From NCBI RefSeq assembly GCF_004005475.1, contig NZ_RZTZ01000005.1, positions 248,001-312,000 on the forward strand: a DNA stretch of 64,000 nucleotides. Direction: 5' to 3'. Numbering within the stretch: the stretch's first letter is position 1; every line of letters begins with the position of its first letter. The notes below the pieces were generated by a model. It was not told the DNA's origin. It saw nothing but the letters and a program-made list of their open reading frames with translations, and searched no databases. Below, in pieces: positions 41,428 through 50,783 of this stretch. Source of the DNA: Niallia taxi (GTDB lineage: Bacteria; Bacillota; Bacilli; Bacillales; Cytobacillaceae). Position numbers and translations under genes: made by a program.

Positions 41428-43431
41428 ATGAAGAAACTATTTTGGCTTTTGCCGATGATTCTGATTGCGATATTGGCTGGATGTAATAATGATAAGCCTA
41501 CCCCAGATGAGAGGCTTTCCCAATACATAAAGCTTTGGAATGATCAGAAGTTCGATGAGATGTACGACTATCTGTCTTCCGATGCGAAGAAGTCAGTTTC
41601 AAAGGAAGATTATGTATCCCGCTATGAAAAGCTATACAGTGATTTGGAAATTACAGACTTAGATGTTTCCTATAAAAAGCTGTCAGACGATCAAAAGGAT
41701 GACAATAAGAAAAAAGAGTCTACAGAAATTCCTTTCACTGCAAAGATGAATAGCATGGCAGGTGAGATTAGCTTTGACAAGGATGCGAGGCTTGTTAAAG
41801 AGGAACGAGACAAGGAAGACAACTGGTATATTGATTGGGATACAACGTATATCTTTGCCGATTTAGGCGCAGATGACAAAGTATCTTTAGAGACGGTTCC
41901 AGCAGAGCGCGGAGCTATTATGGATGTTCATGAAAATCCCTTAGCGATGAATGGCATCATTTATCAAATCGGCCTTGTACCTGAGCAAATGGAGAATGAA
42001 ACAACAGAAGTAGAGAAATTAGCGAAATTGCTTGATATTAAAAAAGAAACAATCGAAAAGGCATTAAGTGCAGATTGGGTACAACCTAACCTGTTTGTGC
42101 CAATTAAGAAATTAGCAACAGGCGATCAAGCTTATCTTGAAAAGCTGTTTGCCCTTCCAGGTGTACAGAAACAGGATGTTGCCGGAAGAATTTATCCTTA
42201 TGGTGAGGCTGCGGCCCACTTAATTGGTTATATTGGCAACATTACTGCTGAAGAGCTGGAAGAGCAAAAAGGCAAAGGGTATACTGGCTCTGACGTTATC
42301 GGAAAAAGAGGCTTGGAGCAAGTTTATGAAGAAAAGCTAAGAGGCGCAAACGGTGCAACAATATCGATCAAGAAATCAGATGGCACGACAGTAACCTTGG
42401 CAGATAAAGAAGTTAAAAATGGAGAAAACATCATGCTGACAATTGATGGGGATCTCCAAAAGAAAATATATGATGAAATGGATGGAGAGGCAGGAGCAGC
42501 AGCTGCCATAAATCCGACAACAGGTGAAACGATGGCTCTTGTCAGCAGCCCGTCCTATGATCCAAACAAGGTTGTCGCAGGTTTAACGACATCAGAGCAA
42601 GAGGATTATAACAACAATAAACTGGAGCCTTTCACAAATCGCTTTAAAAATACTTATGCTCCAGGCTCTGTGCTGAAGCCGATTGTCGCAGCAGCTGCAT
42701 TGACAGAAGGTGTTATCACACCAGAGCAAGAGCGGAAGATTACAACAAAGCAATGGCAAAAGGATAAATCCTGGGGCAAATATTATGTAACAAGAGTGCA
42801 TACTAGCAGTGCACCAGTTAATCTGGCAGATGCCCTGCTTTACAGTGACAACATTTACTTTGCGCAGACAGCATTGGATTTGGGCAAGGATAAATATACG
42901 ACAGAGCTGAAGAAATTTGGTTTTGAAGAGGATTTCGACTTTGCTTACCCTATTACAAAAGCAACAATTGGTAAGCTGGACAGTGATATTCTCTTAGCTG
43001 ATTCAGGCTATGGCCAAGGCCAAGTCCAAACAAGTGTTATTCAGCTTGCGACAGCATATACACCATTTGTTAACGGCGGCAATCTGATTAAACCTGTGCT
43101 TCTCCAGGATGATAAGAAGGGGACTGTTTGGAAAGAGGGGGTTATGAGCAGCAGCACTGCTAATACCATTTCCGATGATTTACAGCAGGTCATTGACAAT
43201 CCAAGCGGAACAGCCCGCGCCGGCAAAATCAGCGGCATGACACTTGCTGGAAAAACAGGAACAGCAGAGCTGAAGGCAAAGCAAGGTGAAAAGGGTACAG
43301 AAAACGGCTGGTATGTGACATATGATAAGAAGGATAAAGATATTCTTATTGCTATGATGATTGAAGGTGTCCAAGACAAGGGCGGCTCAAGCCATGTCGT
43401 GAAAAAAGTGAAAAATATTCTCGAAGACTAG
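41428..43431 (+). CDS. pbpC: Class B penicillin-binding lipoprotein (PbpC/PBP3-like, MecA-type)
   Basis: A 667-aa transpeptidase. The signal peptide ends in the lipobox LAGC (Cys19). Domains: NTF2-like MecA_N (about 25-140), PBP dimer domain (about 155-330), transpeptidase with Ser414-x-x-Lys417 in PGSVLKP, SDN in LYSDNIYFAQ, and KTG in LAGKTGTAEL. It cross-links peptidoglycan at the membrane outer face. MecA_N-bearing PBPs are often low-affinity for beta-lactams, which is an inference here. Monocistronic with an AGGAGGGG site and its own terminator. Confidence 0.93.
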   Translation: MKKLFWLLPMILIAILAGCNNDKPTPDERLSQYIKLWNDQKFDEMYDYLSSDAKKSVSKEDYVSRYEKLYSDLEITDLDVSYKKLSDDQKDDNKKKESTEIPFTAKMNSMAGEISFDKDARLVKEERDKEDNWYIDWDTTYIFADLGADDKVSLETVPAERGAIMDVHENPLAMNGIIYQIGLVPEQMENETTEVEKLAKLLDIKKETIEKALSADWVQPNLFVPIKKLATGDQAYLEKLFALPGVQKQDVAGRIYPYGEAAAHLIGYIGNITAEELEEQKGKGYTGSDVIGKRGLEQVYEEKLRGANGATISIKKSDGTTVTLADKEVKNGENIMLTIDGDLQKKIYDEMDGEAGAAAAINPTTGETMALVSSPSYDPNKVVAGLTTSEQEDYNNNKLEPFTNRFKNTYAPGSVLKPIVAAAALTEGVITPEQERKITTKQWQKDKSWGKYYVTRVHTSSAPVNLADALLYSDNIYFAQTALDLGKDKYTTELKKFGFEEDFDFAYPITKATIGKLDSDILLADSGYGQGQVQTSVIQLATAYTPFVNGGNLIKPVLLQDDKKGTVWKEGVMSSSTANTISDDLQQVIDNPSGTARAGKISGMTLAGKTGTAELKAKQGEKGTENGWYVTYDKKDKDILIAMMIEGVQDKGGSSHVVKKVKNILED

Positions 43432-43433
43432 TT

Positions 43434-43472
43434 AAAAGCCTGCAAGGGATTCATTCCTTTGCAGGCTTTTTT
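43434..43472 (+). terminator. Terminator after the PBP gene
   Basis: A stem AAAAGCCTGCAA/TTGCAGGCTTTT with inner GGA/TCC pairing and a T run. Confidence 0.9.
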
Positions 43473-43546
43473 ACTGAAACAGCAAAAAAATAATGGTATT
43501 GTTTTTCCTTATGAATTTTTTTCCACCTTTTTAAAGCGGTAAAAAA

Positions 43547-43576
43547 ATCATCAATCAGTCATTTCGCTCATACATT
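43547..43576 (+). promoter_or_regulatory. Possible sigma-E promoter of spoVR
   Basis: ATCATCAA (43547-43554), 14-base spacer, CATACATT (43569-43576). The -10 is a near-perfect sigma-E match, while the -35 keeps only the TCAT core. spoVR is sigma-E dependent in B. subtilis. Confidence 0.55.
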
Positions 43577-43605
43577 AATTTAAGACGGTGAAGGGAGAGA
43601 ACGGA

Positions 43606-45021
43606 ATGAATGAAGTAGAGCAGAAAGAACTTCAATATGCCATCGAAGAAATCACAGAAATCGCTACTGGCTTTGGATTGGACTTCTACCCGATGAGGTA
43701 TGAAATTTGTCCTGCAGATATCATTTACACATTCGGCGCCTACGGCATGCCTACACGTTATTCCCATTGGAGCTTTGGCAAGCAATTTCATAAGATGAAG
43801 CTTCATTATGATTTAGGCTTGTCTAAAATATATGAGCTTGTTATCAATTCAAATCCTTGCTATGCCTTTTTGCTCGACAGCAATTCACTTATCAACAATA
43901 AGCTGATTGTTGCCCATGTATTGGCCCATTGTGATTTTTTCAAGAATAACGTCCGCTTCCAAAATACTAAAAGAGAAATGGTAGAAAGTATGGCTGCCAC
44001 TGCCGACCGCATACGTCAATATGAGATTTTGTACGGCAAGCATGAAGTGGAAACATTTCTGGATGCAGTTCTAGCCATTGACGAGCATATTGACCCGAGC
44101 TTGATGAGACCGAAGCTTGCTTGGACGATGGATGATGTGGAATATGAGGAAGTAGAGGAAACAATCGGAACACCGTATGATGATTTATGGGGATTAGATA
44201 CCCGCAATAAACCGAAGCAGGAAAAAAAGAAAGTGATAAAAAAATTCCCGCCACAGCCGGAAAAGGACCTCTTACTGTTTATTGAAAGCTTCAGCAGGGA
44301 GCTGACAGAATGGCAGCGGGATATTTTAACAATGATGAGAGAAGAAATGCTGTACTTCTGGCCACAGCTTGAGACAAAAATCATGAACGAGGGCTGGGCA
44401 TCCTATTGGCATCAGCGGATAGTCAGAGAGCTTGATTTGACGAGTTCTGAGGCAATTGAGTTTGCTAAGCTGAATGCAGGTGTTGTACAGCCATCCAAAA
44501 CAGGCATCAATCCTTATTATCTTGGTCTAAAGATATTTGAAGACATTGAAGACCGCTATAATAATCCGACAGATGAGATGAAAAAACGCGGCATTAAACC
44601 AAACTCTGGCAGAGAGAAAATGTTTGAGGTCAGAGAAATTGAATCAGATATCTCCTTTTTAAGGAATTATTTGACGAAGGATTTAGTAACAAGAGAAGAT
44701 ATGTACTTATTCCAAAAGCAAGGCAGAGAATATAAAGTGGTCGATAAAGGCTGGGAGCAGGTAAGGGATCAACTTGTCAGCATGAGAGTTAATGGAGGAT
44801 TCCCATATATTACGGTTAACGACGGCGACTATTTAAAAAACGGCGAGCTGTACTTAAAGCATGGCTTTGAGGGCATTGAACTTGATTTGAAGTATTTAGA
44901 GAAGGTTCTTCCATATATCCATCAGCTTTGGGGCAGAAATGTTCATATGGAAACAGTAGTCGAGGATAAGAACATTCTGTATACGTATGACGGAAAAGCA
45001 TTGCATCGTAAATATTTGTAA
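43606..45021 (+). CDS. spoVR: Stage V sporulation protein R
   Basis: A 471-aa SpoVR-family protein, involved in spore cortex formation; biochemical activity unknown. Signatures: [29 protein letters not shown] near the N-terminus, [27 protein letters not shown] and [14 protein letters not shown]. An upstream in-frame GTG (43588) precedes the AAGGGAGAG ribosome site, so ATG 43606 is chosen. Mother-cell expression is suggested by the promoter above. Confidence 0.95.
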   Translation: MNEVEQKELQYAIEEITEIATGFGLDFYPMRYEICPADIIYTFGAYGMPTRYSHWSFGKQFHKMKLHYDLGLSKIYELVINSNPCYAFLLDSNSLINNKLIVAHVLAHCDFFKNNVRFQNTKREMVESMAATADRIRQYEILYGKHEVETFLDAVLAIDEHIDPSLMRPKLAWTMDDVEYEEVEETIGTPYDDLWGLDTRNKPKQEKKKVIKKFPPQPEKDLLLFIESFSRELTEWQRDILTMMREEMLYFWPQLETKIMNEGWASYWHQRIVRELDLTSSEAIEFAKLNAGVVQPSKTGINPYYLGLKIFEDIEDRYNNPTDEMKKRGIKPNSGREKMFEVREIESDISFLRNYLTKDLVTREDMYLFQKQGREYKVVDKGWEQVRDQLVSMRVNGGFPYITVNDGDYLKNGELYLKHGFEGIELDLKYLEKVLPYIHQLWGRNVHMETVVEDKNILYTYDGKALHRKYL

Positions 45022-45026
45022 AATAA

Positions 45027-45067
45027 GAAAGAGTCGAGGTTCGCAAGCGCGAGCTTCTTTTTTTTAT
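45027..45067 (+). terminator. Terminator after spoVR
   Basis: An imperfect hairpin (GAGGTTCGC with GCGCGAGCTTC) is followed by nine T. Confidence 0.75.
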
Positions 45068-45159
45068 GCAAAAATCATCTGCAGGCAAAAGGAAGGAAAA
45101 ATGCTGTTACATCAAGAATTAAGTAACAAATGCTTGTATGAAGTGAGGTAGAATTTCAA

Positions 45160-46191
45160 ATGGGTGAGTCATATACAAAACGCAAAATAATGATTACAGG
45201 CTACGGAACTGTAGCAAAAGAGTTCGTGAAAATGATAAATGAACAGAAGGAGCGGTATCGGGAATCATACGGCTTTTATGCAGAGATAGTAGGAATAATA
45301 GGATCAAAAGGCATGATTTATGAAGAAGATGGCATTGACTTAGTAACACTGCTTTCCTTCGGCAAAGGCTCACAGGCTCTCGGGCAATATGCACAGCAAA
45401 AGCAGATTTACATCCAAGCACCAGAGCTAAAGGGTGATGTGCTAATCGAATGCTCTCCAACCAACTTAGAAACCGGTGAACCGGCATTGTCCTATATGAA
45501 AGCTGCCATCACAAAGAATATGGATATTATTTCTGTCAGTAAGGGCGCGCTTGTACAGGCATTGCCAGAGCTAAAGAAGCTTGCTGATACGAATGGCTGC
45601 CGCATTAAATACAGCGGAGCAACAGCAGCAGCACTTCCAACACTCGATATCGGTGAATACAGTTTGGCAGGCAGCCGTATTACGGAAATTGAAGGCATAT
45701 TGAATGGAACCTCCAATTTCATTTTGACAAGTATGTCAGAGGATAGTCTTTCCTTTGAAAATGCGCTAAAGCTTGCACAAGAAAGAGGGATTGCAGAAGC
45801 CAACCCAGCATTAGATGTACAAGGCTACGACAGTGCCTGCAAAATCCTGTTACTGGCAAACGGCTTGTTCCATAAAACATGGACCTTGAACGATATTAGT
45901 ATTGAAGGCATTGAAAAGGTCTCAAAGGCTGATATGCAATTTGCAAAAATTAACGGCAATGACATTAAGCTTGTGGCAAGTGCAAGATCTATTGACGGCA
46001 CAATAACACTTCAGGTAAAGCCTGAAATCATTACGGCAGATAATCCACTAATGAATGTGAAAGGTACAAACAAAGGAATTTTATTTCATACAGAGGAAAT
46101 GGGGACAATTTGCTGTATAGGTGGGGCATCCCACCCAAGAGGAGCTGCAGCTGCGGCGATTAAGGATATGCTGAATTTGTATCGTGGATAG
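45160..46191 (+). CDS. Homoserine dehydrogenase without ACT domain
   Basis: A 343-aa NAD(P)-dependent enzyme converting aspartate semialdehyde and homoserine. Rossmann motif GYGTVAKEF at the N-terminus, KNMDIISVSKGALV and the family signature GILNGTSNFILT. The C-terminal ACT regulatory domain of the usual Hom (about 430 aa) is absent, so this copy may escape threonine feedback. It stands alone, without thrC or thrB beside it, so it is probably a second, specialised copy. GAGGTAG ribosome site. Confidence 0.88.
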   Translation: MGESYTKRKIMITGYGTVAKEFVKMINEQKERYRESYGFYAEIVGIIGSKGMIYEEDGIDLVTLLSFGKGSQALGQYAQQKQIYIQAPELKGDVLIECSPTNLETGEPALSYMKAAITKNMDIISVSKGALVQALPELKKLADTNGCRIKYSGATAAALPTLDIGEYSLAGSRITEIEGILNGTSNFILTSMSEDSLSFENALKLAQERGIAEANPALDVQGYDSACKILLLANGLFHKTWTLNDISIEGIEKVSKADMQFAKINGNDIKLVASARSIDGTITLQVKPEIITADNPLMNVKGTNKGILFHTEEMGTICCIGGASHPRGAAAAAIKDMLNLYRG

Positions 46192-46201
46192 TGCTTACAT
46201 C

Positions 46202-46236
46202 AAAACCGGCCTCCTAATAGGAGACCGGTTTTATTA
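46202..46236 (+). terminator. Terminator after the homoserine dehydrogenase gene
   Basis: A stem AAAACCGG-CTCCT/AGGAG-CCGGTTTT (one mismatch) with loop AAT and T-rich end. Confidence 0.9.
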
Positions 46237-46357
46237 TTGAGATAACGTAAAAGCTACAAGGAGGCATATGATTACTTTCCGCTAACATTGCAGGCGAATG
46301 CATGCCGGAAAAGTGTCAATCAGATACGTGATGCTATATATTTTCGGCATTGCAAAC

Positions 46358-46549
46358 TTACAGGGCGGATTTTTGGGCAGCCATTCTCTGATATCTGACA
46401 ATGTAAGTATCAAGCTGTTCACTGATCAGAAGTGTACCAGGATCATTAAGACCTCTGTCACTTCCTGCTTTAATCAGTTCTAGCTTTAAAGATTCAATAT
46501 CTTGCAGCAGCTCGCTCATACTCTCCTTATTATCTTTTTTCGCTATCAT
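46358..46549 (-). CDS. Spo0E-like aspartyl-phosphate phosphatase
   Basis: A 63-aa helical protein with the Spo0E-family signature in ISEQLDTYIVRYQ (the family motif is SQELD; here S-E-Q-L-D). Members remove phosphate from Spo0A-P and delay sporulation. The size and the two-helix pattern agree. An AGGAG-like site (CCTAGGAGTAATCA on the minus strand) precedes ATG 46549. Whether Spo0A is the true target is inferred. Confidence 0.85.
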   Translation of the reverse strand: MIAKKDNKESMSELLQDIESLKLELIKAGSDRGLNDPGTLLISEQLDTYIVRYQRMAAQKSAL

Positions 46550-46907
46550 AATGATTACTCCTAGGTATCAATCTTTGTACTTATTCTAACAAAATAATTT
46601 GGAAAAATTAAGTGTTTTTATAAGGAAATTTACATAAATTGAAAAACATTTATTAAATATGGGAGAAAAATGGGCTTTGATTTTGAGGAGGCACAATCAT
46701 TTCCGTTAGGCAAAGGAAAAACATTATGTGTTCATGTAAGCGCTTTTACATTAAGATAAGGACATAAGGTAATACAGCAACAAACGGAATGCAAAAAGCA
46801 TATACGACAAGAAAAACAAACCATAAATGAATTAATTTAGTGTATGCGTTAAGCATTCTAAAAACTCTTTTTTATCATACAATTCAATTTCTAGGAGGAA
46901 TTATATT
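46550..46907 (+). promoter_or_regulatory. Control region of the beta-glucoside PTS operon with cre site
   Basis: TGTAAGCGCTTTTACA (46735-46750) is a strong CcpA catabolite-responsive element (consensus TGNAANCGNWNNCA). It predicts glucose repression of the following operon. I cannot fix the promoter hexamers. An AGGAGG ribosome site (46893-46898) precedes celA. A 29-codon frame at 46670-46759 runs through the cre site and is probably not a gene. Confidence 0.8.
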
Positions 46908-47213
46908 ATGAATATCTTATTATGCTGTGCTGCAGGAATGTCTACAAGTCTATTAGTAACAAAAATGGAAGCTGCTGCAAAGGAACAAGGAATTGAATGC
47001 AAAATCTGGGCAGAAAGCGCAGATGCAGTAAAAAGCCATATCGATAACGCAGATGTCCTATTGCTTGGACCACAAGTTCGCTATTTGCTTCCACAAATGA
47101 AAAAACTTGGAGCAGAAAAAGGGATTCCAGTAGATTCTATCAACATGATGCATTACGGAACTTGCAACGGCGCAGAAGTATTGAAATCAGCTATCAACCT
47201 AGTTAACAACTAA
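46908..47213 (+). CDS. licB: PTS beta-glucoside/cellobiose EIIB component
   Basis: A 101-aa EIIB protein that passes phosphate from EIIA to the sugar. The phosphocysteine is Cys7 in [25 protein letters not shown] is also typical. First gene of a four-gene operon matching B. subtilis licBCAH in order and content. Confidence 0.93.
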   Translation: MNILLCCAAGMSTSLLVTKMEAAAKEQGIECKIWAESADAVKSHIDNADVLLLGPQVRYLLPQMKKLGAEKGIPVDSINMMHYGTCNGAEVLKSAINLVNN

Positions 47214-47233
47214 AATAGGATAAGGTGATAAAT

Positions 47234-48562
47234 ATGAATAAGTTCTTAGCCTTCTTAGAAGAAAAATTTATGCCTTTCGCAGCCAAATTGGCTGCTCAAA
47301 GGCACTTAGGCGCATTAAAAGACGGTATCATCTTGGCAATGCCAATGATCATCATCGGTTCAGTGTTCTTGATTCTAGGTTATTTACCAATTCCAGGCTA
47401 TGCAGACTTTATGGCAAGAGTATTCGGAGATGCTTGGCTAACAAAAATCTCTTATCCAGTTGACGCTACATTCAATATGATGGGTCTGATTGCAGCATTC
47501 GGTATTGCTTACAGACTAGCTGAAAGATATTCACTAGATGCTATTACAGCAGGGGTTATCTCACTATGTGCTTTCCTTTTGGCAACACCATTTAATGTTC
47601 CTTTCCTAGCAGAAGGTGCAACAGAATCAGTAGCAGTAACAGGCGCTATCCCAGTAGCAATGATGGGAAGCAAAGGATTGTTCGTAGCAATCTTAATCGC
47701 ATTGTTCTCAACAGAGGTTTACCGCTTTATCATTAACAAAAACATGGTAATTAAAATGCCTGACGGAGTTCCGCCAGCAGTAAGTAAATCATTTGTTGCT
47801 TTAATTCCGGGTTTTATTGTAATCGCTATCATTTGGGTAATTCGTTTAGTCGTAGAATATTTCGGTATCAACAGTATACATGATATTGTAACACTAGTAC
47901 TTGGCAAACCGCTTGGCTTATTAGGTGGATCACTTATCGGTTCTATTATCGCATATGGATTGGTAATGTTGTTATGGTCTGCAGGTCTGCACGGTACAAA
48001 CATCGTTGGTGGGGTGATGAACCCAATCTGGCTGTCTAACACAGATGCTAACAAAGCTGCTTTCCAAGCAGGAAAAGAGCTTCCAGAGATTTTCACAGCA
48101 CAATTCTTTGAAGTATTCATCAATATCGGTGGATCTGGAGCAACATTCGCATTCGTTCTTATGATGGTATTGTTTGCACGAAGCAGACAAATGAAGGATT
48201 TAGGCCGATTATCAATCGGACCGGGAGCATTTATGATTAACGAACCAGTTATTTTCGGTACACCAGTCGTAATGAACCCATTATTGATCATCCCGTTCTT
48301 CTTAACACCAATTATAACAATCACAGTGACATACTATGCAATGAAACTTGGCTTTGTGGCAAGACCAGCAGGAATTGCAATCCCTTGGACTACACCGCCG
48401 CTAATCGGTGGATACTTGGCAACAGGCGGAAAGCTTTCCGGTGCAATAATGCAGCTTGTTAACATCGGTATTGCGTTTGTACTTTACTTCCCATTCTTCA
48501 GAACTTGGGATAAACAAAAATTAGCAGAAGAAAAAGGTACAGAATTCACAAAAGTAAGCTAA
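47234..48562 (+). CDS. licC: PTS beta-glucoside/cellobiose EIIC permease
   Basis: A 442-aa membrane permease (about ten hydrophobic segments) of the lactose/cellobiose EIIC family. GVMNPIWLSNTDANKAA and FMINEPVIFGTPVVMNP are family signatures; the latter region forms the sugar site. AAGGTG, 6 bases before ATG 47234, sets the start over an upstream GTG at 47225. Confidence 0.93.
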   Translation: MNKFLAFLEEKFMPFAAKLAAQRHLGALKDGIILAMPMIIIGSVFLILGYLPIPGYADFMARVFGDAWLTKISYPVDATFNMMGLIAAFGIAYRLAERYSLDAITAGVISLCAFLLATPFNVPFLAEGATESVAVTGAIPVAMMGSKGLFVAILIALFSTEVYRFIINKNMVIKMPDGVPPAVSKSFVALIPGFIVIAIIWVIRLVVEYFGINSIHDIVTLVLGKPLGLLGGSLIGSIIAYGLVMLLWSAGLHGTNIVGGVMNPIWLSNTDANKAAFQAGKELPEIFTAQFFEVFINIGGSGATFAFVLMMVLFARSRQMKDLGRLSIGPGAFMINEPVIFGTPVVMNPLLIIPFFLTPIITITVTYYAMKLGFVARPAGIAIPWTTPPLIGGYLATGGKLSGAIMQLVNIGIAFVLYFPFFRTWDKQKLAEEKGTEFTKVS

Positions 48563-48581
48563 TAATTAGTTGCTAATTAAT

Positions 48582-48620
48582 GCGCGAGTATTTTTGAAAA
48601 CGCTTCAAAAATACTTGCGC
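48582..48620. repeat. Long hairpin with a cre-like loop between licC and licA
   Basis: A 17-bp stem, GCGCGAGTATTTTTGAA (48582-48598) with its complement (48604-48620; one G-T pair), and a 5-base loop. The top of the stem and loop read TTGAAAACGCTTCAA, which also fits the CcpA cre consensus. No T run follows. It may limit read-through or protect the upstream mRNA. Confidence 0.7.
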
Positions 48621-48668
48621 ACATACTTAATAATTTTTACATTCTAAAATAGAAGGGTTGATTATAAA

Positions 48669-48998
48669 ATGGCTAATATGGAAGAAACAGTATTCCAAAT
48701 TATCCTCCACGGAGGAAACGGAAAAAGCTGCGCAATGGAGGCAATTGCTGCTGCTAAAGAAGGTAACTTCGAGCTTGCTAAGCAGAAGATGGAGGAAGCT
48801 GCAGAAGCACTAAATGATGCCCACCATATCCAAACATCCCTTATTCAAAATGAGGTAAGAGGAAACAAAATTGAGGTATCCCTGTTGATGGTGCATGCAC
48901 AGGATCACTTAATGAATGCAATAACGCTTAAGGATTTAGCTCAAGAAATTATTGATTTATATGAACTTGTTAAAACTCCTGGAGGTGTCCAAAAATGA
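48669..48998 (+). CDS. licA: PTS beta-glucoside/cellobiose EIIA component
   Basis: A 109-aa three-helix EIIA protein of the lactose/cellobiose family. The phosphohistidine is His76 in MVHAQDHLMNA, and Asp79 is the conserved metal-site residue. Its stop overlaps the licH start by 4 bases. Confidence 0.93.
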   Translation: MANMEETVFQIILHGGNGKSCAMEAIAAAKEGNFELAKQKMEEAAEALNDAHHIQTSLIQNEVRGNKIEVSLLMVHAQDHLMNAITLKDLAQEIIDLYELVKTPGGVQK

Positions 48999-50323
48999 CA
49001 AATGGAATTAAAATTGCCACAATTGGCGGAGGATCAAGCTATACACCAGAATTAGTAGAAGGCTTTATTAAACGCTACGAAGAATTACCAATTAGAGAAC
49101 TATGGCTTGTTGATATTGAAGCAGGTAAGGAAAAGCTTGAAATCGTTGGTAACCTGGCAAAGCGTATGATCGAAAAAGCAGGCTTGCCAATTGAGGTGCA
49201 TTTGACACTTGACCGCAGAGAAGCACTTAAGGATGCAGACTTTGTTACAACACAATTCCGTGTCGGCCTACTTGATGCTCGTGCAAAGGATGAAAGAATT
49301 CCGTTGAAATATGGTGTGCTTGGCCAAGAAACAAACGGTCCTGGCGGATTGTTCAAAGGCTTGCGTACAATTCCAGTTATTTTAGATATTTGTAAGGATA
49401 TTGAGGAGCTTTGCCCGAACGCTTGGCTTATCAACTTCACAAATCCAGCTGGTATGGTTACAGAAGCAGTGCTGCGCTATTCCAACATCAAAAAAGTAGT
49501 CGGCTTGTGCAATGTTCCAATCGGTATGGAAATGGGTATTGCGAAGCTTCTAGATGTTGATCATTCTAGAGTTCGCATTGACTTCGCTGGATTAAACCAT
49601 ATGGTATACGGACTAGATGTGTATGTCGATGGAGAAAGCGTGAAGGATAAAGTAATCAACCTTCTAACAGACCCAAATAACAGTTCATTTGTTAAAAATA
49701 TCGAAGGTCTTGGCTGGGAGCCAGAATTCATTAAAGCATTAAATGTGCTCACATGTCCTTACCATATGTACTACTACAAAACGAGCGAAATGATCGCTAA
49801 AGATCAAAAGAACTCGAAAAATGAAGGAACTCGTGCTGAAGTCGTGCAAGCACTTGAAAAAGAATTGTTCGAGCTTTACAAAGATCCAAATCTGGCTATT
49901 AAGCCACCACAATTGGAAAAACGCGGAGGAGCATACTACTCTGATGCAGCAGTACGCTTGATCAATTCTATTTACAATGACAAACGCGACATTCAGCCTG
50001 TTAATACAATCAACAACGGAGCTATCGCTGGCATTCCGAATGACTCTGCAGTTGAAGTTTCCAGCATCATTACAAAGGATGGTCCAAAACCAATCGTAAT
50101 GGGTGAGCTTCCAGTAGCAGTAAGAGGACTTGTACAGCAAATTAAATCCTTTGAAAGAGTTGCAGCAGAAGCAGCAGTAACAGGTGACTATGACAAAGCA
50201 ATCCTGGCTCTTACAATCAACCCACTATCTCCATCAGATACGGTTGCGAAGGAAATTGTAGACGAAATGCTTGAAGCACATAAAGAACATTTACCACAGT
50301 TCTTCAACAAGGTTGAAGCATAA
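48995..50323 (+). CDS. licH: 6-phospho-beta-glucosidase (GH4)
   Basis: A 442-aa NAD- and metal-dependent glycosidase of family GH4 that cleaves phosphorylated beta-glucosides imported by the PTS. N-terminal Rossmann motif TIGGGSSYTPELVEG; metal and substrate residues in VVGLCNVPIGM (Cys) and GLNHMVYG (His); NFTNPAGMVTEA. Last gene of the operon. Confidence 0.95.
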   Translation: MTNGIKIATIGGGSSYTPELVEGFIKRYEELPIRELWLVDIEAGKEKLEIVGNLAKRMIEKAGLPIEVHLTLDRREALKDADFVTTQFRVGLLDARAKDERIPLKYGVLGQETNGPGGLFKGLRTIPVILDICKDIEELCPNAWLINFTNPAGMVTEAVLRYSNIKKVVGLCNVPIGMEMGIAKLLDVDHSRVRIDFAGLNHMVYGLDVYVDGESVKDKVINLLTDPNNSSFVKNIEGLGWEPEFIKALNVLTCPYHMYYYKTSEMIAKDQKNSKNEGTRAEVVQALEKELFELYKDPNLAIKPPQLEKRGGAYYSDAAVRLINSIYNDKRDIQPVNTINNGAIAGIPNDSAVEVSSIITKDGPKPIVMGELPVAVRGLVQQIKSFERVAAEAAVTGDYDKAILALTINPLSPSDTVAKEIVDEMLEAHKEHLPQFFNKVEA

Positions 50324-50332
50324 TATGAAAGG

Positions 50333-50358
50333 AAGGACGGGAAACCGTCCTTTTTTTA
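50333..50358 (+). terminator. Terminator of the lic operon
   Basis: A 7-bp stem AGGACGG/CCGTCCT (50334-50351) with a GAAA tetraloop and seven T. Confidence 0.92.
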
Positions 50359-50410
50359 GTTCAACCAGATTAAGATATTAATAGAGCTTTTTATCAGCTT
50401 GGAAACCAAC

Positions 50411-50440
50411 AAAAAAGCAAGGGAGATTCCCTTGCTTTTG
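50411..50440 (-). terminator. Terminator of the 39-aa minus-strand gene
   Basis: A 12-bp stem AAAAGCAAGGGA/TCCCTTGCTTTT (50413-50439) followed by a T run when read on the minus strand. It lies 24 bases after the stop codon at 50463-50465. Confidence 0.85.
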
Positions 50441-50462
50441 CATAGAAAAAATATAATAGCTA

Positions 50463-50582
50463 TTAAACAGCAGCTTCCTCTGTATTGTCTTTTTGTGTAA
50501 ATAAGTAGGCTAAGTAGGAGTGAAGCTCAAACTTTTCATCAATGATAAAATCCTTTACATCTAATTTCGTCATTTTATTCAT
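50463..50582 (-). CDS. Unrecognised 39-aa small protein with its own ribosome site and terminator
   Basis: ATG 50582 is preceded by AAAGGAGG with a 6-7-base gap, an ideal Bacillus ribosome site. The 39 codons begin M-N-K-M-T-K-L-D-V-K-D-F and end in D-N-T-E-E-A-A-V; the stop is TAA (50465-50463). A strong terminator follows. The peptide is mixed charged and hydrophobic, with a Leu/Phe/Tyr-rich middle (F-E-L-H-S-Y-L-A-Y-L-F) that could form a helix; it has no signal peptide and no Cys. I do not recognise it. A leader or pheromone precursor, or a small regulatory protein, would all fit. Confidence 0.7.
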   Translation of the reverse strand: MNKMTKLDVKDFIIDEKFELHSYLAYLFTQKDNTEEAAV

Positions 50583-50739
50583 CTCAATTCCTCCTTTGTA
50601 ATACCATTCTTTCCAAACTAGCAAACTGTTATACATATAAATAGAAAGAAGTTTACTAGAGTAAAAAATATAAAGGAGTAATTTTCAATGTTAGAAAGGG
50701 TCCGTCTCCATGCTCGCGTTCTCCACACCTCGATAACAA

Positions 50740-50783
50740 AAAACCCGAACAAGTATGAAGCGTTTAATACTTGTTCGGGTTTA
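50740..50783 (-). terminator. Terminator of the exonuclease-BRCT gene
   Basis: A perfect 16-bp stem AAACCCGAACAAGTAT (50741-50756)/ATACTTGTTCGGGTTT (50767-50782); on the minus strand it runs into TTTTTTG. Confidence 0.92.

Noticed and set aside
46256-46276. AGGAGG followed by ATG before the Spo0E-like gene
   Set aside because: The frame stops after five codons.
46670-46759. 29-codon frame with a GGGAG site before the lic operon
   Set aside because: It contains the cre operator and lies in the promoter region; more likely chance.
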